DNA of 64,000 bases from Penicillus capitatus. Taxonomy: Eukaryota; Chlorophyta. Shown one piece after another: positions 11,391 through 22,785 of this stretch; position 1 is the stretch's first letter; each line of letters opens with the position of its first letter. The translations under genes were made by a program, and so were the position numbers. The notes beneath the pieces are model-generated. The model had not been told where the DNA came from and searched no databases. It saw only the letters and a program-made list of their open reading frames with translations. Location of the stretch: positions 744,001 through 808,000 of the forward strand of contig OZ287707.1 in assembly GCA_965649825.1 (NCBI GenBank), given 5' to 3'.

Positions 11391-12446
11391 ATGGACTATG
11401 CTGCCGAACAAGAAATGGAAATCGAAGCCCTCGAGGCCATCTTTGGAGAGAGCTTACAAAGTGCATTTGCTGGATGACGGAAAATGAACCACAAGGACGC
11501 TGTGTATGGTGGACAGAATACAGCGGCACTGTCCCCGATGGATGGAGAGGAGATGCTATCTACAAAGTGATCCTCAAACCCACTGATGAAGATGAACAAG
11601 TGGAACGCTCGAGTGCAGCTACATACACCTATCTTCACTCACTAAAGAGGCGTTCTGCTTCTAGTGGCCCTGGATGTCCTCTTTGCTTATACAGAGACAT
11701 ATCCAGACGAAGCACCTCGTATTCGAATACAAAGGCAGGAGGGGAATGATACCGAGAGAACCCTTTGTGATGTGACTGGCTGTTTAGCTCTTATGGTTTA
11801 TCGGACGATGAAGTGGCAGAGGTTCGATCAGTGGTCGACGACGAGGTGCAGATGAATCTTGGCATGGCTATGATGTTTCATATTTTCGAAACAGCAAAGG
11901 AATGGTTGAGAAACAGAGTATGGAGATTTGGCACAGCAGATGGCTTTTCTGTTTTGAGCATTTGTGTCACAGGCGAATGTGGATGCCACGTTTTCGCTGA
12001 CAGAGGAAGAGAAGAAGCGATTGCGCGAAGAGGAAGAAGAAAAGAGAATGGCTGAGCAACGATCCCATGGGATTCCAGTCTCTGTCGAGAGTTTCGCAAC
12101 GTGGAAGGTCACCTTCGATGAAGAAATGCGAAAACTGGCTGCCAAGTGCGCATGTCACACAACGATACCATTTCTCCTGGCATTCCTGCAGAAAACAAAA
12201 AACTCGCGATCCACGCTTCTCCCTGCCAACAGGGAAAGAACTCTTCATGCAGCGCCTCGCCCATTGCAAAGATGACGAGCTGGAAGATGCAGAAGACGAG
12301 GATGAAGAAGACTATGATGAGGATGACGACGAGGGTGCGTCAGTTATGCTTTATGCATTCATCAATCACACAAGACGTGGACTGACTCTCTGTCTTTTCT
12401 TAGATGAGGAAGATTGGACAGATGCGTATCTGGCACAAAATGCTTA
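11391..12446 (+). CDS. RWDD1: RWD-domain protein, RWDD1 (DFRP2) type
   Basis: RWDD1 binds and stabilises the translation-associated GTPase DRG2. The start MDYAAEQEMEIEALEAIFGE is the characteristic RWD entry, and the RWD Y-P-D-E-A-P motif appears as TYPDEAPRI. Later exons give NLGMAMMFHIFETAKEWL, a charged helix LTEEEKKRLREEEEEKR, then HGIPVSVESFATWKVTFDEE, the conserved block after the RWD domain, and a very acidic end (DEDEEDYDEDDDE then EEDWTDAYLAQNA), all as in RWDD1. About six short introns are implied. It starts divergently from the methyltransferase-riboflavin kinase gene. No DRG gene is in the window. Confidence 0.85.
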
Positions 12447-12455
12447 GAGTTGATC

Positions 12456-13376
12456 ATGAGCGTCTGTTATCCTTGTCGTGATGCAGTTGAGTGTAAACGC
12501 CGCACGGCCGGGTCCACATCGTGGCAGCGTTGTTCGATCGATCGAGCCATCTCCGATAAGAACCAGTCGGGTTACCTGTTGCGCAGGGCCTCGTCTCGCT
12601 TCGGTCGTGCAGCGATCCCCGCTCGCCGACGTGCAACCCCAACGGGCGCACTTCATTGGCGAAGGTGTTTGTTTGTGCAGGTCGGTTGGCTATCGAGCAA
12701 TCCCGTTGTTGAGGATGTCGAAGATGTTTTTGTTTGCCACGGCCTCGCAACAAAGAAAGAGAAACGGGAAAGAAGACGAGAGATCGAAGCTGCCAAAGAA
12801 CCTGAGGCGATGGCCATTCTCCGTTTCGCGCGAGGATCTCCACACAAAGTACTATCACCACCTACCTCCCTGTTCATTCCTTTCGTTGCCATCATTTGCA
12901 TGCCTAGATGCGAAGAGTGATTGACACGATCAGAGGGCGCAGCTATGAAGAGGCACTCGTTCTCTTAGAATACCTGCCTTATCGAGCGACAGAGCCTATC
13001 CTGAAAACCCTGCTTTCAGTAGAGAGCATACATCGTCCGTGCACCACGAGAGATGTATGTGTGCGTGTTTAGGCGGCGGCAAATGCTAAACACAATTTGG
13101 GAATGAAAAAGACGAGGCTGTATGTCAGCACATGTTATGTTGACGAAGCACCCACTTTCAAGCGATTCCGATGTCGAGCGAAAGGAAGGTTATGCTTTCG
13201 GGTTCCACTACCTGCATCATGATAATAATGGTGTCCAATACAGGCCAGCCCAGATTTTGAAGCGCAACAGTCACATCACCATCAAAGTCAAGGAAAGAGA
13301 TACGGAAGAGGCAGCAGATGCAGAAGCTGAGGAGGTGGAGAACACAGAACTGGTGCAAAAGGCAGAGCAGGAGTAG
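12456..13376 (+). CDS. Ribosomal protein uL22, bacterial/organellar type
   Basis: uL22 lines the exit tunnel of the large ribosomal subunit. Joining exons gives the typical series: [68 protein letters not shown], then [18 protein letters not shown], followed by an acidic Glu/Ala tail. Introns carry donors GTACTA, GTAGAG and GTTATG. This is the bacterial-like form with a long Arg/Ser-rich N-terminal extension, so the protein is probably imported into the plastid or mitochondrion; plastid is my preference. The start is uncertain: the ATG at 12456 is 9 bp after the RWDD1 stop, and others lie at 12478 and beyond. Confidence 0.8.
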
Positions 13377-13442
13377 AGGAATGAATCTATTTCGATGCCT
13401 CCCTTTTCTGTTGAACGCCGCTTTTGAGTGAGAACTTATCGG

Positions 13443-14980
13443 ATGTCTGTACACCTGTCACATCGCGATGGCGCAGGCTTGATGCGACGACCTTCGCCTC
13501 GCCTCGATCTCAACTCTCAAAAACAGGACATCGCGATGCAGGACATCATACAGACACGGCGACTTTCTTCCTCACTCGCAGCCACTGTCTCTTCTCCGCC
13601 GCGTTCCCTTTTGCTAAGGAGGACGAACAGGTCGCGTCAGTACGGCCATTGGACAGCGGTAGATGTTCAGCGTGCTACCTCGTCCGATGTCGACACTTCC
13701 TCGACGACACGCCGCGGAGATCGATCCTACGTCAACGTCACTGGATTTCCTTTTCCCCTTGGCCCTTATCTGGAACGCAAAACGCTGCGCTACGAGATCG
13801 AGAAGGATCGAATCTGGACATTCGAGCAACCACAGAGTCTGGGATTCAGCAGCGTCGGTGTCAACATTCGTATGACGGTGATCAAACTGAACACCGGAAG
13901 TCTATGGATCCATGCGCCCATAGCCCCGACAGAAGAATGCCTGCGACTGCTTGATGAGCTGAACAGTCCAGTAGAGTTCATTATTCTACCGACCTTTGCC
14001 TACGAGCACAAAATATTCGTGGGTCCTTTCTCGAGAAAGTTCCCAGGCGCCAAGGTCTTCGTCGCACCCGATCAATGGAGCTGGCCGATCAACCTACCAC
14101 CTCAGCTCTTCGGAATCTTCCCTTATGGAATGTTGAAAGATGAAGATGTCGAGGCCCCGTGGTCAGAGGAAATTGAACAGAAGATCTTTCGGCCACCTGA
14201 TGTAGGTAGGGTGCTACGCTCGGTGAATGTATGATGGACTGAAACGAAGATGCCATGAAGGAATTGGACCCTACGTCGAATGCGTTTTCTTCCACAAAGC
14301 AACCAAGACATTGCTGGTAACAGACCTCGTCGTTTACGTTCCTTCTCAGCCGTTGGACATCATACCCGTGGAGAATCTACTTGATCTAGCGAGAAATGAC
14401 GGCCTCAATGTTCAGATCGCAGGCGATTTGACGTCCGAGGAGATCAAAGAGAGAATCACAAAGGGAGCCGTGGCAGACACTCCTCAAAACAGAAGATTGG
14501 GTGCGATGGCCTTTGTCGTCGACCGTTTCATGCCGATCTGCAACTGTAGGTTGGATTCGCACTGTGCTGCTGGTTCTGTACTTCCAGCCGTTCAGTCTAT
14601 TAGAACCCAAAGCGTCATTTGAGGCAGTCAAGGAACGATGGATGGTCTCTCCCGTTATCCGTTCCCTCGTCTACGACTCCATTCCGAAATCGTGTATCGA
14701 CTTTATTCTCCGAATCGAAAGGGATTGGAGATTCAAACGGATTCTACCGTGCCATTTGGCAGGTCCTATCAAAGCGAGGAATGGAGATCTGATTCAGGCG
14801 TTTCGTTTCTCATTCGAAGCTCTCGGCCAGAAGCCTCCATCTCAGATCCCTTTTCTCGATGGCTTCTTTGGAGGCAGAAATGATAGAAAGGCACGTGTGA
14901 TGCAGAAAGACAACAGGACACTTGACGCACTGATCGATTTCTTGCGGAGATTGGGCGTTCTTTATGAGCAACGGGAATGA
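13443..14980 (+). CDS. DUF4336 protein (metallo-hydrolase-like, plastid lineage)
   Basis: Three exons. After a Ser/Arg-rich N-terminus that could be a transit peptide, the domain shows MTVIKLNTGSLWIHAPIAP, EEFIILPTF-like sequence (VEFIILPTFAYEHKIFVGPF), then FPGAKVFVAPDQWSWPINLP and later FHKATKTLLVTDLVVYVP, all typical of DUF4336. The pattern HAPIAPT plus buried beta strands recalls metallo-beta-lactamase folds, but the activity of DUF4336 is unknown. The C-terminal third, after a 50-nt intron with donor GTGCGA, contains a hydrophobic stretch TVLLVLYFQPFSLLEP and ends with a helical region. DUF4336 proteins are common in algae, plants and cyanobacteria. Confidence 0.82.
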
Positions 14981-15146
14981 CAATGCACTGCCTAAATGCG
15001 GACAGATTTTTTACAGAAGGTCTGTGGTGCCGCACACAAATGAGCGAAATTTTCTTTTCGTCCTCTTCAAAGCGAATCCATCTTGCGTCTCGTCCAGGCG
15101 TAGCATCAGAACAAACCCCATCCCTGCTCCATCGCCATTTCTCCTG

Positions 15147-16381
15147 CTAAGACGATGATGGAGTCTCGTAATTTGGTGGGCACGTCATGTGGAAGGCTCT
15201 TTCCATTTCATGCTTAATCTCCTTGCATCTCAGGTTGTAGCCAAAAGTCATGAGCCATTCCATCAAACGGGACATCTCTTTCTGTGGAAGCGAACAGGTC
15301 ATCGGGCCTTTGTCCTCATCACCGTGTCCAAGGAATTCATCACAGCAGATGTGCATGGCAAGCAAGACCTCTTCCGATGCGCCATTCGCCAACTCTTCCA
15401 GTCGACGTTCGTCAAGACTCTTCATATATTCGACAAGAGGATCGCCATCTCCTCTCTGCAACCGCATCTTTTCTCTCTCCTCGTATTCCTCAATCTTCGC
15501 TTGCAGCTGAGCGATGTACTCTTGTGCCGAGATGCTCTCTACCGAGTCGTTTCGCCATATAATCACATCTCCCTGCTCCCATGCGTTCAAGAGGGTATGC
15601 ATAACAGACAGATGGACATACTTTAATACCATGTGTCTTTACTTGAATGTCGCTTGGCTGAGGCGCCAATCTCTTGCTCAGATCCATGCGATCTTGTGCA
15701 TTCTTAATCATGTAACCAGTAATGAGCATGCTGAGAACCAATGTCTTGCACTGTTCCGTGATCTGCATGCACACAACAGATAACGTACCCCCTCATATGA
15801 TGGACGGAATTTATGACATACAGAGCTATAGCGAATGTCGAAGTACTGATGGTGGAGGCTTCCGAGCATGAGTGAGATAATAAACTTCATTGCCGCCCTT
15901 GCCTAACCACACATTAAATGGTAATCGAACCGTCGCATCGCTGCCTGGGAGGTGGCTCACTTCGGGTGTCACGACACCTGTAAGAGAGTCTGGATCCGGC
16001 ATCGTCGGTGCGGCTCTCGCAAAATCGACGAGTTTCTGACGAAAATCTAGAGGTGTCTGTGAAGAAGGAATAGATGCTCAGTGCCGCGCTGCGTTTGGAC
16101 GAGCAGAGAGCAACCACCTCGGGGGAAGACCCACTGGTGTCATCCAACGAACTCCTAATGGGAAAACTGCGGCGCGCCTTGCTCTTTCCTATCGTCTTTT
16201 GCGATGGAAGCTTGAGGACGTTAGCCAGAGTTCGGCGTGTACGTATGGTGGTGGTGCATTGATTGGAAGACGAAACACGAGAGACCGATTTGAAATCCGA
16301 ACTCTGTCCGTCGAGCAACGAGCAAAGCGCGCCTTGCATTTCGAACGGACTGCCGAACAAACGCGGACACTGTGTCTGCAT
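15147..16381 (-). CDS. DUF760 protein, probably plastid
   Basis: Two copies of the DUF760 pattern are visible. The first contains FIISLMLGSLHHQYFDI followed by ITEQCKTLVLSMLITGYMIK and NAQDRMDLSKRL. The second, near the C-terminus, has DPLVEYMKSLDERRLEELA, SEEVLLAMHICCDEFLG and SLPQKEMSRLMEWLMTFGYN. In plants and algae such proteins are chloroplast-located; function is unknown. A coiled linker (AQEYIAQLQAKIEEYEERE) separates the domains. Introns start GTATGTC and GTAAAGA. The N-terminus is not settled: a long Ser/Arg-rich frame reaches 16381, and an alternative frame reads PLDFRQKLVDFARAAPTMP near 16000-16060. Confidence 0.7.
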
Positions 16382-16712
16382 CTAAACACGCATGCATCCA
16401 TTTTCGTATGATGCACATGTCTCGAATCTTCAGCCAACAGTTCTTCTGGGCAACGATGCCCTGTGGACAGATTTCTAGACGGCGAACAGCTCCGCGACTT
16501 TTCAGATCTCATCGAGAATCGATCGGGCCTGTATCGAATTTCTGCGTAACCGATCGATCACCCGTCACATATCGATGATCAATCGAATGCTCCGATTGGA
16601 TGATGTGTGAGGAGTTTGCGTTATCGATAGCGACGACCGTTGCGTGAAACTAAAGCTGAGGAAAAGGAAAAGGAGATGCGTCCGATACGGTCCGTCCAGG
16701 CGAACGCGGTGT
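16382..16712. other. Short region without a supported gene
   Basis: About 330 bp between the uncertain N-terminus of the DUF760 gene and the stop of the SHIPPO-repeat gene, both on the minus strand. It probably holds the DUF760 5' end and promoter. No further feature was recognised. Confidence 0.4.
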
Positions 16713-18707
16713 TTAGTCATAGGTGATGTTAAAAGACTTTCTGACGACATCCCTGCCACACTCGTAGGCTCCGGGTCCTGGAAACGACGGCGTCCTATCC
16801 GGAAATCGACGTTCGATGGCAAAGCATGGACGTCGCTTTTCGTTGTTTATGCTCTGAAGGCAACTCGGAATTCGATACGTGCCGGGACCCGGCTGCGAAA
16901 CGCGCTCTTCGGTCTCCGATGGGACAAACCTGGCATCAGACGACAGAAAAGCAGCTCCCGTTGAGAAACGCCGCCGGTTGTTCCAGACGCGAGAGAGATT
17001 GTAGCTACCCGGGCCCAAAGCTCTGGGATCTCCACGGATCGCCCGTTCGTCTGCAACGCCAAGAGGCGTCGAATCTGGAGCTGTCGGTCCCCGTCGATCC
17101 TTAAATCGCTCGATCTGCGACTTAAACGCCGAACTCGGAATTCCGCCTTGTCTCGCAGTGCGTTCGAATGCTGTTGCCGCGACAACGGAGTATCCTGCCG
17201 GGCCTGGACTGAGCCCTCCCGCTGTCATGAATGCATCTGGCGCCGTTCTTTTCTGTGCGGATGAGAATCCACCTCGGGTATTGTGCTCAAAACGAGGCAA
17301 TCGCCCAAGGTCACTCGATATGCTGTACGTGCCTGGCGACAAGCCTTAGACGAGAAGGCATCTGACGAGATGTACCGGGACCCGGTGGTAATGTCTCGTA
17401 TCCCAAGAAGCGCTCTGAACTTTGATGGAATGGCGGAAACGACGCTCGCGCAGTTTTCATCCTTCTCGTCGCCCATTTCGAAGGCGATGCAAAATCCGAA
17501 GCGCACGGGTAGGCGCCCGGACCCGGAAAAACGGATCTGGTGACATCATGACTCGGCGATTCTTGATAACTCCTCTTCTCTTGCGTTCCGAATCCTGCTG
17601 CGGTTTTCTCGCAAGGCTTGGATCGATCGGTGGTATCCAACAGATAGGATCCGGGGCCAGGTGTCTGTTCGTCGTCTTTTGGTGTCTGACATGTGTGTGA
17701 TGTGACGTATGGAATCCGTTGAATGGTGTGATCTCACTTTTTGATACGTCAGAGCACAGCCTGACTTAAATACTGCCATCCTGCTATCGTCATAGGCGTC
17801 TCTCAAGGATGCTTCCGTTATCGCTGTCGTGTTCTCAGCCATCGGCGTGTACTGACCCGGTCCGGGATTGTCTATCGTTTCGAAAAGGCTCCGTCGCGAT
17901 CGGCACTTACCAAATGTGGCCATCGTGTGCGGCCTCCTGAAAATACCGGTCTCCGCAGCATAGGATCCTGGCCCAGGAAGAGCGACAGACGTGCAACGGC
18001 CGACACCAGGTCCAGGATCCAGGATGATGTCGCCATCTCTCTGTTCAATATACCTAACCTCACATATCAACCGTCGCACCATCAGCCTTGGGCAGTCGAT
18101 GCTCGCCCTCGACACTGTTCTCCGACCGGAATCGACGGCACTGGACTTCGTAGGAAGAAATCCGTCGCCATTCTCGGATCAAATCTGCCTCTTCGGAACG
18201 ACTTCTTGAGCCAATCATTTCGAACTTGATAGCATCCAGGACTAGAGTACAGTAAAATCTCTCATCGTCTCCTTTCGAACAGTTCAGATCGCTACCCGGG
18301 CGCTTCGACGGACGTCGCCCGATCGACATAGAAACGCGAAGATTGAGAATGCAATAAGCCAAGACGCGTCGCGGCTCTGTTCGGCAATGCCTCGTCCATC
18401 GCATACTCACCAGGTCCTGGACATCTCTTTTATCCCCTTTCAGTGCAAATCGATTATTCTGGACGGAGAGTGTACACGAGCGTCCTCGAAAGGTTTCCGA
18501 GAGGCAGAGGACAGAAATGGCGGTGCTGCTTTGACGCATGACCTCGTGCCGCATGTCGGATCATAGGCGCCGGGACCAACCTGCGAAAACAGACAGACAT
18601 GTTTCATTCAGATGCGGAACGACAACGCAGTCTGTGTTTCGCACTGCAGACGGCGTGCTATCGCGGTAGAAAGATGTCTCTTTCGCCGATCTGCAACAAA
18701 TCGCCAT
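16713..18707 (-). CDS. SHIPPO / sperm-tail PG-rich repeat protein
   Basis: Spliced gene encoding a string of Pro-Gly-Pro-Gly-x-Tyr repeats, the signature of ODF3/STPG proteins that bind or sit inside axonemal microtubules. Examples in order: VGPGAYDP, CPGPGEYAMDEA, LPGPGSYAAETG, NPGPGQYTPMAE, TPGPGSYLLDT, FPGPGAYPCAS, a PPGPGTS, SPGPAGYSV, LGPGSYNLSRV, QPGPGTYRIPS and FPGPGAYECGRD at the C-terminus. About a dozen repeats are visible, separated by basic, Ser-rich linkers. One intron, near 17699, joins TYQK to TPKDDEQTPGPGSY in phase 0 and carries GTCACATCAC before its acceptor. The start MAICCRSAKETSFY is a reasonable first exon. It implies a flagellum in the life cycle. Confidence 0.82.
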
Positions 18708-19168
18708 GTTCTCCTGCTTTACGCCGTCGCGTGTTATTCGTGGGGATCTACGTAATGCTCGAGTGAGATCGTCGATGATCTATCGTTTTCGTTCAAAAAT
18801 TCGACGAATTGGATCACGGACACATGCAGTTGACAAAGCACAGCTGTGGCGCATGGTGCCTCTACATACGCTTGTCACTCTCATAGCAACACGTGTGTCA
18901 AACCGAGGGTGATGACGACCCATACTCGCGAGTACGGCCCTTGAGCTGCGGTTAGAAACTTATACATTTCATCATGGATAGCGATTAAAAGATGCAGCAG
19001 GATTATCTATTGGCAGCCGGAAGGATCTTAGGTACATCAGCATACTGTGACCAATGCCCGTTTCAGGATCATCGACACATCGTGACGCAACATAGACATG
19101 TGACAGCCAAGAGACGTTACACACAATGGACTTGAGTGATCAGGCAAGAATCTGTTTGGCGAGATGTG
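18708..19168. other. About 460 bp intergenic, no gene seen
   Basis: Between the start of the SHIPPO gene and the stop of the alpha/beta hydrolase gene, both on the minus strand. It should contain the promoter of the SHIPPO gene. No convincing coding frame or RNA gene. Confidence 0.5.
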
Positions 19169-21058
19169 CTACAGACCTTCATAAAGTTCGCAGATATGAT
19201 GAACATAAGCAGCAAGCGTCCGTAATAATACATCTGGCACCTCTTCATGAGAGAGATGTCCACAATTTGAAAGAACATCGCGATGCTCTGCTCGGAGATC
19301 TTCAGCAATCGCCGCCGCCTTCTCTGGCGGAACAATGCGATCTTTCTCCCCGGTCACCACCAACATGGGCAATCCAACGACGCGTTGCATCAGTTGTCTA
19401 ATCTGTTCATTTGTCACCATCTTACGTTCCTTTGTGTACGCAACCAATGCTGAATCCCATCCCCGAATCCTCAGAGGGGCCTTGTAGAGATCGAGTATCT
19501 CCTTTGTGAGTTTTGAAGTGTCGTGCCACGCCCTTCGACTCGCAACCTCGCCGATATCCGATCGCAGTAACGGTCTCAGAACCTTGCGGGCAATTCTCGA
19601 CTGACGCAGCAAATTGGTAAAGGATGGTCCATCGTCGCAACTCAGATCTGGATGCAAGAATACCATCGTCAAAATCGACAGGCCTGAATGAGCGGGTCTC
19701 AAAACGGCATCAACGCTTGAACTGTTTCCGGACTCTATGTCGTCTTCCTCTGGCACATCTGTGAGATCTTTGTCGTGCGCATCCGAAAAGGATCGTCGAA
19801 TGGGCAATCCGATCATGACGTGACTGCTTCCTTCCCGCTTTTGACTCGATCCAGATTTCAACAGTCGTCGTGTTTTGTCAGATATCCTCCGCGGAATGCT
19901 GTTGTTCAGCGGGTTCAGCGCAGCACCGAGCATCAGGGCGAGCATGCAGCCGTCAGAATGCGCAACAAGCATAGCGCGTTTGATTTCCAATCTCTTACAG
20001 AGATCCAAGACCAGTGACTGCTGAGACTGCAGTGTGTATGGATTCTTCGAAGTCTCGTCGCATTTTGGACGTGCCGTCAATCCGAAAGCGGGCCGATCGA
20101 ATGCAACGACGCGACATCGACATGTCTCGGCCAATGGTTTCATAACATTCCTCCAGGCAAAGACGCCTCCTCCGTATCCATGTATCAACACAACGGCGAA
20201 ATTGGGATCCAATCGCGGACTGCGATCGTCTTCTTCCGGATACTCTTCCTTGTAATGCACAGACAGTCCATCACAGTCAATGAACTTGCTGTCGAGATCT
20301 GTCAGCACATCGCGAGGAATATCGTCATCAGCTGAGAGGAAGAGCTCCTGGATGGCATCCGTGGTGTTGTAGGAATCAACACTGCCATTCATGACCCAGT
20401 CTTCTTCATCCCACGGGGAATCGAATCCTGACAGTCCCATATTCATTCTTCTCTGCAATCTTTTCATCGTGGCATGGGCCACAATGACGTGGACAACGGA
20501 GAAGAGAATGGAGATTAAGATGAGTGCCAGCGTTTCGCCCACTGGATTACGGTTGATCACAATTGCTTTGACGATGGCGTACGGGATCAGAACCAGGGAT
20601 GTGATCCAGGCGATGATATAGTATGGGCGATATCTCTTGAAGGCAAAGGCGTAAGAGATGCTGAGGAGAATCACACGAACGACAGAGCAGATGACAATGT
20701 CATTCAGATTCGCACTCATTCTAAAACGATCGTGCACGATATTTGAATCTTTGATGGACTCCACCGATTCCAGGACAACGGCAAAGTACAGGACCAGCAT
20801 GATCACCAGTTCTGCGGCGCTGAGCATCCACGGGGTCATGACAGTGACGAGTGAGAAGAGTGAGACGCAACAGAATTGCATAAAACTGCAAAATCGCACA
20901 ACAGACTCCCCACACTGTGACTGGCGAGACAAATACAATTCCTTGTCGCTCAGTAGACGGGCCAATCTCGCGTAGCTCATTTCGCCAAAGTAGCTGGCTC
21001 TGTTCATGGTACTCTGCCCCTGAGGAGGGAGCAATTGAGTTGTTGGCGTGTTCGACAT
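19169..21058 (-). CDS. Membrane-anchored alpha/beta hydrolase
   Basis: Uninterrupted 629-codon frame. Residues about 55-200 contain several hydrophobic helices (for example FCCVSLFSLVTVMTPWML and LILISILFSVVHVIVAH), so the protein is anchored in a membrane by a multi-helix N-terminal part. The second half is a canonical alpha/beta hydrolase: oxyanion region VVLIHGYGGGVFAWR, nucleophile elbow AHSDGC with Ser as nucleophile, acid residue in LVVTGEKDRIVPPEKA and catalytic His in NCGHLSHEEVPDVLL. Plants and algae have similar large membrane hydrolases. The elbow HSDG rather than the common HSAG/HSMG is slightly unusual. An acidic linker precedes the hydrolase. Substrate unknown; a lipid is likely from the membrane location. 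Confidence 0.85.
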   Translation of the reverse strand: MSNTPTTQLLPPQGQSTMNRASYFGEMSYARLARLLSDKELYLSRQSQCGESVVRFCSFMQFCCVSLFSLVTVMTPWMLSAAELVIMLVLYFAVVLESVESIKDSNIVHDRFRMSANLNDIVICSVVRVILLSISYAFAFKRYRPYYIIAWITSLVLIPYAIVKAIVINRNPVGETLALILISILFSVVHVIVAHATMKRLQRRMNMGLSGFDSPWDEEDWVMNGSVDSYNTTDAIQELFLSADDDIPRDVLTDLDSKFIDCDGLSVHYKEEYPEEDDRSPRLDPNFAVVLIHGYGGGVFAWRNVMKPLAETCRCRVVAFDRPAFGLTARPKCDETSKNPYTLQSQQSLVLDLCKRLEIKRAMLVAHSDGCMLALMLGAALNPLNNSIPRRISDKTRRLLKSGSSQKREGSSHVMIGLPIRRSFSDAHDKDLTDVPEEDDIESGNSSSVDAVLRPAHSGLSILTMVFLHPDLSCDDGPSFTNLLRQSRIARKVLRPLLRSDIGEVASRRAWHDTSKLTKEILDLYKAPLRIRGWDSALVAYTKERKMVTNEQIRQLMQRVVGLPMLVVTGEKDRIVPPEKAAAIAEDLRAEHRDVLSNCGHLSHEEVPDVLLRTLAAYVHHICELYEGL

Positions 21059-21242
21059 GTTCTCTGAAATGTTCGTTCGATTCAGCGAACATACACAAGA
21101 GCGTTTTCAAAAGCAGACCTGAAATGAAAATGTCTTTATTGGCAGACTAAGCTCGCATCTCTTGCCTCGAAACGGAGTTTAACTGGAAGGATGAAAATCG
21201 ACTGGAGAAAATCAAACGCTGCGGGCATTAAGGAGATGTTCG

Positions 21243-22410
21243 ATGAAATTGAGAGGACCACCGTCCTGTCACTCCACAACTATGCGCTTCGGGACGTTGG
21301 TTCGAGGTGCTGCGGTGCTATCGCATCGATGGAAGTATTCCATACGTGAAGCCACTGGAGATGAAGCTCGGCGATTTGTCCAGACACGTGCTCGTGTGCA
21401 ACAGGCAACCGAGACTGAACAGGCAATGAGCACAGAGGCCGTCTACGAGAGAGTAGCGCAGCGATTAGGACCCCTGTCCACTGCTCCCATTGTGCAGCAT
21501 GTCACAGAAGCATCTACCTAACGTATTGATGGCGTAGATTTCGAGATTGCCTGCACTGACAGTGGTGATCAGTGGGCCGAGTGGTGTCGGAAAGGACTCA
21601 GTCATCCGACGCCTGCAGAAGCAAAGAGATCACTTGCACTTCGTCGTGACAGCGACAACAAGGTCACTCGTGTGTGATCATAGCGCCGGTATTGAGATCG
21701 ATGGATCTAGACCAAGGCGATACAATGAAGTCGACGGTGTCGATTACCAGTTTGTTACGAAACAGACGTTTGAGAAATGGATAAGAGAGAATGCATTGTT
21801 CGAGTATGCCGTGGTGTATGGAGACTACAAGGGTGTTCCGAAGAGCCAAATAGAAGAGGCGTTTCGGAGAGGAAAGGACTGTGTTTTGAGGTGACCTCTT
21901 GACGGTGCCCAAGAGAACGCCATCTGAGAGATCGATCCCCTTCCTGTAGATTGGATGTTCAGGGTGCAGCCTACGTGCGGAAACTCTATCCGGATTGCAT
22001 CACCATCTATATCGTATGTCTGAGCTCTTCAAGGGAGATATGCTGTTGTGAGAAAAGTGACGATGTAGAGTCCACAATCTGAAGCGGAGCTCGTAAAGAG
22101 GCTCATTTCCAGAAAAACGGAATCTTTGGTCCGTTGCTGTGAAAACTCTCATTCCTCACATGCATGGTCATGTGATTGCAGGAAGATATGGTTGTTCGAG
22201 TCCAGACTGCACGAGAAGAGTTGAAGCGATCCACGGAGTTTGATTACTGTAAGCAGACACATTTTTCGCTCTCTACCATCGACCATGAACATTGTGTGGC
22301 GGACAGTGGTATTGAACAAGCAAGGGGCAGTTGAACAAGCCGTTGCCCGTATTTGCAGTATTATCGATGCTGAGCGATCGAAACGTGCACGTATGCATTT
22401 GAGCATCTGA
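21243..22410 (+). CDS. Guanylate kinase, organellar type
   Basis: Phosphorylates GMP to GDP. P-loop VVISGPSGVGKDSVIRRL, GMP-binding region FVVTATTR joined by a 45-nt intron to PRRYNEVDGVDYQFV, then FEYAVVYGDYKGVPKSQIEE, LDVQGAAYVRKLYPDC, LVKRLISRKTES and FDY joined to LVLNKQGAVEQAV. It is closest in pattern to plant plastid/mitochondrial guanylate kinases (SGPSGVGKD, VTATTR). An N-terminal extension of about 90 residues, rich in Arg, Thr and Ala, precedes the kinase and is joined through an intron with donor GTCACAG; it is probably a targeting sequence. Six introns inferred, several with weak donors (GTCACT, GTGACC, GTCCGT). An ATG at about 21193 is an alternative start in another frame. Confidence 0.87.
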
Positions 22411-22785
22411 GAGGATCCTCCCTGTTCGTTTGTGTTTTTGCTGTTCATTACTCTGTACTCTAACCGTTAAACGCACTCAGTCCCAGCAAGTAGAACATAG
22501 CCATCAATGGAGGGCAGAACACCGTATCGGAGGAGTTCCTTGTTCTCCAGTCCATAGCCGATAGAACGGACGATCCTGTTCGGATCAAAGGCCAGAAGTG
22601 AAACGCAGCCATATGTATATCAAATAGACGACAATGGGATTGCGCAAAGAAAGAAAAAGAAAACTGCCGGAACGACAGAACACTTCCAAACGATAGGTGC
22701 CATCCCATCAAACCGATTTGTCAAACAGACAGCGTTCGATAGCCGTGCAATGAAAAGCTGTTCTGAGATGGATGGATGGATGTTG
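22411..22785. other. Gap between convergent genes, no firm gene
   Basis: Lies between the convergent stops of guanylate kinase and the hypothetical organellar protein. A minus-strand frame at 22460-22711 has hydrophobic stretches, and a different frame there reads AFDPNRIVRSIGYGLENK, so a small gene is possible. A short GGAT microsatellite (GATGGATGGATG) sits near 22770-22781. Confidence 0.4.

Noticed and set aside
22190-22215. TTCGAGTCC resembling a tRNA T-arm
   Set aside because: It is inside a guanylate kinase exon (VVRVQTA) and no acceptor stem or anticodon arm fits around it.
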